From assembly GCA_946480675.1 (NCBI GenBank), contig CAMLKS010000130.1:1-6741 (forward strand): a stretch of DNA of 6,741 nucleotides, given 5' to 3'. Positions 1 to 6,386 of this stretch are shown one piece after another. The notes beneath the pieces are model-generated. The model was given only the letters and a program-made list of their open reading frames with translations. It was not told where the DNA came from and made no database searches. Within the stretch, counting starts at the first letter, position 1, and every line of letters starts with the position of its first letter. The DNA is from an uncultured Bacteroidota bacterium. Its GTDB lineage: Bacteria > Bacteroidota > Bacteroidia > Chitinophagales > Chitinophagaceae. Position numbers and translations under genes: made by a program.

Positions 1-130
1 TCAGACGTAAAAGCATCGTCCTGCCCCTTTTTCCATTATATACGTACCCGGGCTAAAAATAGCTTTCCGCCTGTATTATAGACATAGCCGGTTTATATTT
101 TGTTAGGGTTTTAACCACATTTTAATATGC
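1..130. other. Left-end non-coding stretch, nothing recognised
   Basis: Beyond the terminator of the 1255-residue gene, no frame on either strand gives a recognisable peptide. A minus-strand ATG at 14-16 would give only five residues before the window ends, so it cannot be judged as the start of a next gene. Confidence 0.5.
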
Positions 131-167
131 CTTAAAAACAAATACGCCACCCTGATGGGTGGCGTAT
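131..167 (-). terminator. Intrinsic terminator of the 1255-residue gene
   Basis: A perfect 11-bp stem (142-152 with 157-167) closes a four-base TGAT loop. On the minus strand it is followed by TTGTTTTT. It starts about 20 bases past the stop codon at 188-190. The other flank, CGTTTAG, is not a T-run, so it works for the minus strand. Confidence 0.9.
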
Positions 168-187
168 CGTTTAGAAATTATACTTAC

Positions 188-3100
188 TTATTGCTTGTTT
201 ATTTTGATAACATCTATGTGAGAACGGTCTGTGTATTTCAGCTGGTACATACCGGGTGCTATACCATTCATATCCAGTTCCACTTTCGTATCTGTAACGC
301 TTACTTGTTTGATGGTTTTACCGGTTACATCTGTCAGTGTCAGTGTAGCGGTGCCATCTATTTTGTTGTACAGTTTCACATTCAGGATATCTTTCACAGG
401 GTTAGGATATGCTTCCAGCCCTATGCTGTTGATGTTTACATTGCTAACAGATGTCGGGAATGTTTCAAATGCAGCATTACCCCAGTCAGACTCTGTATAC
501 ATCGTGTTGCAATAAGCGCGTACGTGTACCCAATATTTCTGGCCCGGTTGCAGTGGCACTTGTATCTGGTTGGTATAGATAGTAGTACCGAAAGCAGGTG
601 GCGCCGGTGAGTTGGTTACTGCATACTCATATTTGTAAGATGTCAGTACGGGATCCCAGTAAGCGATAGCCCTAGAATTTGTAAGTGCAGTGATCTTCAC
701 ATCCGGTTTATGACAAGTGATGAGTGTACGGAAAGAATCTACAGCCCAGTCTGATGTATCTTTTGAACCGCATATGGTACGTACGTAAACGTAGTATGTG
801 GTGTTTTCGAGCAGGCCGGTAAGTGTAGTGCTGCTGCTGGTTAAAAACAGGGCACCTGCACCGCTTGTTGGCGTGCCTTTAGATGTTGTGTATATCAGTT
901 GATACCCGATAGGGTTGAAAACAGTGTCCCAGCTCATATCGGCAGCAAATGCGGTAACATTATCATGCTCAACATTTGACGGTGGCACTACGCAACGGAT
1001 ACCGATGCGGGCATTCAGCACGCCTGAATAACTACCAATGCTATCCATTTCATTTTTAGATGTCAGGATGTTCCTTATCGAATCTGTAATACCATTTGAG
1101 AAATTGTAACCCTGCCACAGGCCACCATTGCTCGATTTGGCAATTTTGGCAGCTGTTTCGTTAGGTATGGTTCCCAATTGCGGGTCTTTATAGTATATCA
1201 TTGGTGAATGAGGGAACGCATGTGCGCCACCCGCATCCATAGTGGTGTAGAAGTACATACGGTCTACAGTGCCGGGTACTACCGGTGCCTGTACGCCGCT
1301 ATATTGCCTTACTACTATGGCCGATGGAGCAGAAACACCCCATTTGATGGCCTGAACCGTATCCTGGCCGAAAGTGAATACCTGTGTGCCACCCGGTACC
1401 GGTGTAGCCGGTGTAGCTATAGCAGCCGGTGGGGTGCTGGTAGGTGTAAATTCGTATGCACCCAAATCAGGAACACCCTGTGTAACCGTGCGCGGACGGG
1501 CTGTCATTGCAGCGTCGAGCGTATCGCCGGCTATGTGCCTGCCACGGCCATGTGCTGCCCATGCATTTGAATTGGCCGGATCGGGACGGAAATCCCTGTT
1601 GGCTGCATCGAGATAGCCGGGATCGTAGATCAGTGAGTTCAGGTCGCGCTTCGTATTATTCCTCCATGCCTGCAGCGATGAAGTAGTGATAGCTGAACCT
1701 GAAGTCCTTTGTAGGTTTACGGTGCCTGGTGTGTAGTACAAGTTGTAGTCTGCCATCCAGTACGTAGTATCTGCTATATATACAGCAGGGTGTGTGCTCG
1801 CACCATTACTCTTTGAAAATATGTTGTTGTAAACATAATGTTTACCATTATAGCTGCTGCTATTACCGCTCCTGTACACCAGGTAGTTGGTGCTACCCGT
1901 AGAGTTGCTATGGAAGGTATTGTTGACCATTTGGTCATCGGCATAGAGCCCGGAACTTTCATAGATCATGTAGGTAGAGCCTGCTGTTTTTGCAGAAAAC
2001 ACGTTACCGAAGAGTTTATTACCGCCTCCGTAATAACCACCAAATGCGTAGATATTACCTGTATTACTGTTCATGTTCCATGTATTAGCTATGTAGTCGG
2101 CAGAATAGCTGGTACCGCCGTAACAATAAAAACCATATATGGCACCGGTAGTAGATGTCAGGTTGATCTTGTTATTATACAACTTGCCGCTGTAGCTATA
2201 CCTTGGAGAATGGTAGATAGTACCGCTGGTTGTGTTTACATTCAGCGTATTGTTGCGATTTACACCATTTGCATAATACTGGTATGTATAGTAAGTAGCG
2301 CTGGTAAGATTGAAATTTTGAGTATTGTTTTCTATAGTATCCTGCGTACCGCTACCGCTATGATAATCTGCAAAGGCGTAGTTATAAATAGTACCACCTA
2401 CAGTCATATTCGTATTGTAGGCATTGTTCCTGAATTTAATACCATCGCTGTAGTATGCACCATATATATATGCATAGCCGCTCGATTGGTTAAATTGGTT
2501 GTTGATGGTATTGTTTTCCACCGTGGCATTAAACAGGTACATCAATTGCCATGCATAAGCTAAATAACCACTATTGAGGTTAGAAGTATTACCTTTTATT
2601 TCGGTGGTGTTGCCGGTACCATAGTTTATATAGTATGCATAGTGGTCGTAGTTGTAATAACCGGCAGATGAAGTAGTATTTACATTCACCGTATTATTGT
2701 TCATCTGGAAGGTAGAGTTGGTATTATAGTAGTTCAGGAAGTAGTTAAACATACCATAGTTACCATAGGTACCATTTGAATAAGTGGCTGTAACGGTATT
2801 GTTATTTACTTCTATGGCTGCACCGGATATGTTGTAGTTATTATAATAGTTGTAAAGAGCGTATGTATAATAATAAGAACTGCTGTTCAAACATGTAACG
2901 GTATTATTATTGAAATAGATGTTTTCGTTGAACCAGTAAAGGTATGCACCGTAGTTATCACCGCTGGTAGTGCTGGTGTTTATGGTGTTATTGGTGATCC
3001 TTAACCGTTTATTATAGTTATTAAAATTCACACCATATACATAACCGCCGGCTGTCAGGTTGATGGTATTATTACTTACCACCAGCTCATTATTGGCGCT

Positions 3101-3955
3101 GCTGCTGTTACTGTATGTTTCATAAAGGCCATGTACCTCTCCACTACCGGATGTAGTAATGCTGTTGTTGGTAAATGTGTGGCCATTTTGAGTGTATGGT
3201 ATATAAAAACCATAGTGTGTGCCTACGCCTGAGGCAGAACAAATGTTGCCTGTGATGGTAGGATTGCTCAGCGTGCGTGCATACAGGTATGCCTCACGGC
3301 TGCCGGATATTACGTTGTTGCTGAAAGTATGTGTAACTGAATTGGTAGATGGCGACCACCAATAGATACCGTGCGAACCATTCTGAATGGTATCGGCCTT
3401 GATAACGTTTGATATCATGCTGCCGGTATTATTGGCATATATCACCGCCCTGTCATTACTGCTGGAAGAAGTAGAAACACCCGTCAGGCGGCAGCGCACG
3501 ATACTATCGTAAGATGCTGCACCGGCCAGCTCTACCACCCTGCCGTAAGATGTACCGCTGTTTACCAGTACCAGGTTTTTTATATCAACGTAGGAAGCGC
3601 CATCCAGTTTTATCACATAGTTGGCCGTATTGGTACCTGCTACATTGATAGTAACGGTGCCGGGTGTTTGCGCCTGGAAGGTAATCCTGTTTGTAGCACT
3701 GGCACCGCTCACTGCACCTACTATTACCTGCCAGTCGGCAGCTGTAGTATAGGTACCGGGCAGGATATTGAACGTAACAGCACCCGTGATGGTAGAGCTG
3801 TTAAGATCCGTCACCGCCGCAGCGAGGGTGGCATAGGTACCTCCGGTACCAACAGTATATGTACCACTGGTAACTGCAGCAGATGCACCGCCAGAGGCAG
3901 CGCAGATAGCGAGTACCGGTAGACATAACTTCTTAAAAATGTTGAATTGTTTCAT
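188..3955 (-). CDS. Secreted Asn/Tyr-rich parallel beta-helix protein with two Fn3 domains and T9SS type A sorting tail (1255 aa)
   Basis: This is probably a large surface-anchored or released adhesin-like protein exported by Sec and then the T9SS. Residues 1-26 are a signal peptide: basic start, hydrophobic core LCLPVLAICAA, cleavage near ASA/A. Residues about 30-72 look like the N-terminal cap of a bacterial beta-helix (GGTYATLAAAV, then ILPGTYT). Residues about 182-715 are some 19 coils marked by NNT[IV]N-like motifs 24-36 residues apart. The helix closes with a non-repetitive part ending in DLGAYEF (830-836), common at the end of bacterial beta-helix proteins. Residues about 842-985 form a domain I cannot name. 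Two Fn3 modules follow (about 988-1077 and 1081-1166), then the sorting domain (about 1173-1255) with YPNP at 1183-1186 and GIAPGMYQLKY near the end. I see no lyase or hydrolase active-site set, so I assign no enzyme activity. The start is supported by the signal peptide directly after the Met and an AT-rich leader; no Shine-Dalgarno sequence is visible, which is normal in Bacteroidota. Architecture is confident; biological role is not. Confidence 0.93.
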   Translation of the reverse strand: MKQFNIFKKLCLPVLAICAASGGASAAVTSGTYTVGTGGTYATLAAAVTDLNSSTITGAVTFNILPGTYTTAADWQVIVGAVSGASATNRITFQAQTPGTVTINVAGTNTANYVIKLDGASYVDIKNLVLVNSGTSYGRVVELAGAASYDSIVRCRLTGVSTSSSSNDRAVIYANNTGSMISNVIKADTIQNGSHGIYWWSPSTNSVTHTFSNNVISGSREAYLYARTLSNPTITGNICSASGVGTHYGFYIPYTQNGHTFTNNSITTSGSGEVHGLYETYSNSSSANNELVVSNNTINLTAGGYVYGVNFNNYNKRLRITNNTINTSTTSGDNYGAYLYWFNENIYFNNNTVTCLNSSSYYYTYALYNYYNNYNISGAAIEVNNNTVTATYSNGTYGNYGMFNYFLNYYNTNSTFQMNNNTVNVNTTSSAGYYNYDHYAYYINYGTGNTTEIKGNTSNLNSGYLAYAWQLMYLFNATVENNTINNQFNQSSGYAYIYGAYYSDGIKFRNNAYNTNMTVGGTIYNYAFADYHSGSGTQDTIENNTQNFNLTSATYYTYQYYANGVNRNNTLNVNTTSGTIYHSPRYSYSGKLYNNKINLTSTTGAIYGFYCYGGTSYSADYIANTWNMNSNTGNIYAFGGYYGGGNKLFGNVFSAKTAGSTYMIYESSGLYADDQMVNNTFHSNSTGSTNYLVYRSGNSSSYNGKHYVYNNIFSKSNGASTHPAVYIADTTYWMADYNLYYTPGTVNLQRTSGSAITTSSLQAWRNNTKRDLNSLIYDPGYLDAANRDFRPDPANSNAWAAHGRGRHIAGDTLDAAMTARPRTVTQGVPDLGAYEFTPTSTPPAAIATPATPVPGGTQVFTFGQDTVQAIKWGVSAPSAIVVRQYSGVQAPVVPGTVDRMYFYTTMDAGGAHAFPHSPMIYYKDPQLGTIPNETAAKIAKSSNGGLWQGYNFSNGITDSIRNILTSKNEMDSIGSYSGVLNARIGIRCVVPPSNVEHDNVTAFAADMSWDTVFNPIGYQLIYTTSKGTPTSGAGALFLTSSSTTLTGLLENTTYYVYVRTICGSKDTSDWAVDSFRTLITCHKPDVKITALTNSRAIAYWDPVLTSYKYEYAVTNSPAPPAFGTTIYTNQIQVPLQPGQKYWVHVRAYCNTMYTESDWGNAAFETFPTSVSNVNINSIGLEAYPNPVKDILNVKLYNKIDGTATLTLTDVTGKTIKQVSVTDTKVELDMNGIAPGMYQLKYTDRSHIDVIKINKQ
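1811..3412 (-). repeat. Protein-level coil repeats of the beta-helix (about 19 units of 24-36 residues)
   Basis: Translated residues 182-715 of the 1255-residue protein break into degenerate units. A unit starts with NNT[IV]N or a variant, continues with a Ser/Thr/Gly-rich stretch (such as TTSG), then a Tyr-rich strand such as YGAYLY or YIYGAYY, then a polar turn. Unit starts fall near residues 182, 212, 236, 263, 295, 322, 350, 386, 420, 455, 481, 510, 543, 568, 594, 623, 650, 678 and 710. The repeated Asn fits an asparagine ladder stacked inside a right-handed parallel beta-helix. The units are longer than the 22-25 residues usual for such coils, which implies protruding loops. The repeats are visible in protein and not as exact DNA repeats, so they are old or diversified. 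Confidence 0.8.
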
Positions 3956-4149
3956 CTATACTTTTATTTAAGAGGTTTTTTTGTTTTGTTTATATTTCAT
4001 TCACTTTTTTTAACAACTATTGCGGGCAGTATATTATTTAAGTGTTACAATTTAACTTATAATGCATATTGGGTGTTTAACAAAAACATTAAAATCCCAT
4101 TAATATCCCGTGTTTTTCTCAGTAAAAAAGAAAACATATCATTTAAATA

Positions 4150-4170
4150 TATACCTAACGCACAGGTATA
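4150..4170. repeat. Operator-like palindrome (7-bp arms, 7-base spacer)
   Basis: TATACCT and AGGTATA flank the spacer AACGCAC. The 14-base centre-to-centre spacing is compatible with binding of a dimeric regulator, but such short AT-rich repeats can arise by chance. It lies about 195-215 bases upstream of the ATG of the 1255-residue gene. Confidence 0.3.
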
Positions 4171-4237
4171 GTTATTACAAAATAGTAAACAAAAGGTAAG
4201 ATGCCGCTATAGTAGCAGGCTGAGAGTGGCAGTTTGC

Positions 4238-4270
4238 TTCTTAATACAAAGCAATACTTTGTAATAAGAA
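4238..4270. repeat. 14-bp inverted repeat, function unknown
   Basis: The arms TTCTTAATACAAAG (4238-4251) and CTTTGTAATAAGAA (4257-4270) are complementary at 13 of 14 positions around a five-base CAATA spacer. Neither flank has the T-run expected of a terminator. It could be an operator, an RNA hairpin in a long leader, or a remnant of a small mobile repeat. Confidence 0.6.
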
Positions 4271-4328
4271 AACGAAAATTAAAAAACATAATTTATATAA
4301 AGAAACATTTTCCGGCATTTTTTTTAAC

Positions 4329-4361
4329 AAAAAAGCGCAGGCATTGCTGCCCGCGCTTTTT
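4329..4361 (-). terminator. Intrinsic terminator of the 599-residue gene
   Basis: The outer stem AAAAAGCGC / GCGCTTTTT (4330-4338 with 4353-4361) continues, after one A-C mismatch, into GGCA / TGCC around a TTGC loop. On the minus strand the 3' arm ends in six T residues, with a further T/A-rich stretch beyond. It lies about 18 bases past the stop codon. The A/T ends could also let it act weakly in the other direction, but no gene approaches from that side. Confidence 0.88.
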
Positions 4362-4379
4362 CATTGTTTATTAAAGCTT

Positions 4380-6179
4380 TTACTGTTTCGATACTTTCAC
4401 AGAAATTGTTTTATCGCCTTCCGTATAATTTAGCATATAGCTGCCAGCCGGCAGATGGCCAATGTTCAGCGATATGATATTTGTTTCAGCGGTAGCAGAT
4501 AGCAATACTTTGCCTGTCATATCAGCTATGGTAATGTTACCCTTATTTACCGTACCCGGAATGGCTACGTTTATATATCCCGACGTAGGATTAGGGTAAA
4601 CGGTCAATGCTGCATCACTACCCGGCACATTACTAATGCCGGTAGCAAATGGTGTGGTAAACTTCAGCTGTGCCCATGCAGATTTGGTATCTACATTATA
4701 GTATTCGCAGTTGCACCTTACAAATACATTGTAGGTAGTACCACCGGTAAGGAATGGTGTTTGCAATGCATTTTGCAGCAAGCGCGTACCATAAGCAGGT
4801 GTGGTATCTGCCGTGCTTACCAGGTATTCGTAAGCGGTGGCAGTATATACAGGGTCCCACGATATTACCGAATTATTGGGCCTCAGCTCTACCAGCTCCA
4901 AAACCGGCATACGGCATGGCACCGGTATGCGGAACGAATCGAGCGCCCATGCAGAGCTATCGTCACCGGCACATAGCGAACGGTAATGCACATAGTAAAG
5001 CGCACCTTCTGTAAGGCCTGTAAGGCTTACGGCTGTACCCGACTGCCCTATGGCCGCCGCACCCACAGCGGGGGCAGCTCTGGTTTGGTCTACCAGGTAT
5101 TCGTAACTAATAGCTACCGGTATGGCCGGCCACTGAAATGATACGGAGTTGGAATCTATATACCCTACCATAATGCGGCCGGGCTTTGCACAATCGGGCC
5201 TTGTTTCAAACGAAACGGTATCCCATTTAGAATAGCTTACGGCGCTGCACTTGCTGCGTACGTGTATATAGTAGCGGGTAGCTGGTGTAAGGCCCGCCTG
5301 CGATGCTGTTGTGGTGGTAGCAGTATTGATGGTAGTGGTACCGGCAGGCCCTTTATCAGGATTAGTATCTACCGCCCATTCATAACCTACTGCGCCGGTG
5401 GCAGTACCCCAACCAAAGTCTGCGGCTGTAGAGTTGTAGTTGCCCACTGTTATAGGCAGTATGCCGGGGCATGGCGGTGGCGGGTCCCAACGGTATAGCT
5501 GGCCGGTAGCAGGCTTGGTATTGATATTGGTAGTAAATGTGGTGGAACTGGCTGTTGGCGTAGCTGTTGAATTGTTCAAAGTCTGGTAATCGGTACTGCT
5601 TTTCATGATACCGATAGTGGCACTTGGCGAACCATTTATCGGGTCGGCCTCCTGGCGGTACACATACTCTATACGGCCGGTAGCTTCATACAGCTTTACC
5701 TGGAAAGATATAACGATGGGTATTGGCGTGGTGTTTTTGTAATACCAGGTCCAGTTGAGCCATTCTACTGTAAATACCTGGCTGCCCGGCGTGCCCGATG
5801 TGAGGTGTGAGACAACACCTGACTGGCCCGAAATATCATCCCACAAAGGCATGACAGCAGGATATATGGCCGAGCTGGTGCTATTGGATGTAGATGTGGT
5901 AGATACATTGCCAAAAGATATCCAGCCATTGGTACATACACTGACTTCGGTATAAGGCACCCCGCAAAACTCGAAGGTGAAACCTATCGGCACATCTTGC
6001 ACCGTACCATCATCAAGGCTGGAAAAGGTAAGGGCGGTACCGCCTGAAAGTGGTGTAAATGTGCCCGCAGCAGATGAAAAACTATAGGCTGAAGCAGGAA
6101 ACTGTGCCATTGCCTGCCGGTTGCAAGCCAATAACATTAAAGCGCATAGCGCTGCCCTTTTGATAAAGTGTAACATCAT
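4380..6179 (-). CDS. Secreted three-Fn3 protein with N-terminal beta-sandwich-like domain and T9SS type A sorting tail (599 aa)
   Basis: This is probably a cell-surface or released binding protein exported by Sec and the T9SS. Residues 1-25 are a signal peptide with likely cleavage at AMA/Q (25/26). Residues about 62-232 form a domain with the pattern IGFTFEFCG, then VCTNGWISFG (81-90), then PLWDDI (111-116). That layout recalls the beta-sandwich 'SNGYLSFG...PLWDDL' domains that head many bacterial secreted proteins; C72 and C82 could pair. A Pro-rich hinge (PPPPC) leads into three Fn3 modules at about 237-327, 330-418 and 422-510. Each has a Cys at its start and another after a YYxHxR-like strand. 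The sorting domain spans about 520-599 with YPNP at 528-531 and LPAGSYMLNY near the end. No catalytic motif is seen. The first Met of a Met-Met pair is used here; the second (three bases in) is equally possible. The gene stands alone, with a terminator about 18 bases past its stop codon. Confidence 0.93.
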   Translation of the reverse strand: MMLHFIKRAALCALMLLACNRQAMAQFPASAYSFSSAAGTFTPLSGGTALTFSSLDDGTVQDVPIGFTFEFCGVPYTEVSVCTNGWISFGNVSTTSTSNSTSSAIYPAVMPLWDDISGQSGVVSHLTSGTPGSQVFTVEWLNWTWYYKNTTPIPIVISFQVKLYEATGRIEYVYRQEADPINGSPSATIGIMKSSTDYQTLNNSTATPTASSTTFTTNINTKPATGQLYRWDPPPPCPGILPITVGNYNSTAADFGWGTATGAVGYEWAVDTNPDKGPAGTTTINTATTTTASQAGLTPATRYYIHVRSKCSAVSYSKWDTVSFETRPDCAKPGRIMVGYIDSNSVSFQWPAIPVAISYEYLVDQTRAAPAVGAAAIGQSGTAVSLTGLTEGALYYVHYRSLCAGDDSSAWALDSFRIPVPCRMPVLELVELRPNNSVISWDPVYTATAYEYLVSTADTTPAYGTRLLQNALQTPFLTGGTTYNVFVRCNCEYYNVDTKSAWAQLKFTTPFATGISNVPGSDAALTVYPNPTSGYINVAIPGTVNKGNITIADMTGKVLLSATAETNIISLNIGHLPAGSYMLNYTEGDKTISVKVSKQ

Positions 6180-6225
6180 TTCAATAATTAAATGTTATGT
6201 AAGACGTGGGGTAGGAAATGTACCC

Positions 6226-6233
6226 TAAAGTTA
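6226..6233 (-). promoter_or_regulatory. Possible -7 element for the 599-residue gene
   Basis: On the minus strand these bases read TAACTTTA, one base from the Bacteroidota -7 consensus TAnnTTTG. They would put the transcript start roughly 40 bases before the ATG. I could not find a good -33 TTG element at the usual distance, so this is a weak candidate. The promoter should in any case lie between the upstream terminator (6335) and the start codon (6179). Confidence 0.25.
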
Positions 6234-6325
6234 CGCCCGTTTTGCCGCGAAGCCTTGTTATACAGCTATTTTAACTTATTAGACACACACTTATATACCT
6301 GTGACAGATGATCAATGAGATACAC

Positions 6326-6359
6326 AAAAAAAAATAGCCACTTCTTTAAGAAGTGGCTA
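6326..6359 (-). terminator. Intrinsic terminator of the right-edge gene
   Basis: Bases 6335-6346 and 6348-6359 are exact reverse complements (TAGCCACTTCTT and its complement), giving a stem of about 11 bp with a three-base loop. On the minus strand it is followed by nine T residues (plus-strand A-run 6326-6334). It lies about 28 bases past the stop at 6387-6389 and separates this gene from the 599-residue gene. Confidence 0.92.
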
Positions 6360-6386
6360 AAAGAAATGATATATCAGGCAGAAATA

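Larger units (their letters stand above)
3956..4328. other. AT-rich intergenic region upstream of the 1255-residue gene, no gene seen
   Basis: This gap separates the terminator of the 599-residue gene from the start codon of the 1255-residue gene. It must hold the latter's promoter and leader. I found no convincing TAnnTTTG / TTG pair on the minus strand. An open frame on the plus strand (3947-4171) gives a low-complexity hydrophobic/basic peptide with no recognisable features and is probably chance in AT-rich DNA. The two inverted repeats listed separately are the only notable structure. Confidence 0.6.

Noticed and set aside
14..16. Minus-strand ATG after a purine-rich stretch that could begin a further gene to the left.
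   Set aside because: Only five codons remain in the window, so nothing supports it.
155..610. A 151-codon open frame on the plus strand.
   Set aside because: It overlaps the terminator and lies antisense to the well-supported sorting domain; its Cys/His/Tyr-rich translation resembles no protein I know.
1838..2563. A 241-codon open frame on the plus strand.
   Set aside because: It lies fully antisense to the beta-helix repeats; the repetitive low-stop codon use of the real gene keeps the opposite frame open. The translation has no signal peptide, domain or plausible composition.
1811..3412. The repetitive region as a CRISPR array or DNA tandem repeat.
   Set aside because: The repeat exists only at the protein level; there are no identical DNA repeats with constant spacing, and the frame is continuous.
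188..3955. The beta-helix protein as a pectate lyase or other polysaccharide lyase.
   Set aside because: Only the general fold pattern is shared. I see no recognisable catalytic Arg/Lys/Asp set, and most coils are degenerate Asn/Tyr repeats.
4218..4225. GGCTGAGA, resembling part of a TPP riboswitch core, in the intergenic region.
   Set aside because: The matching ACCTGATC half and the surrounding stems are absent, and the strand would not lead into any gene.
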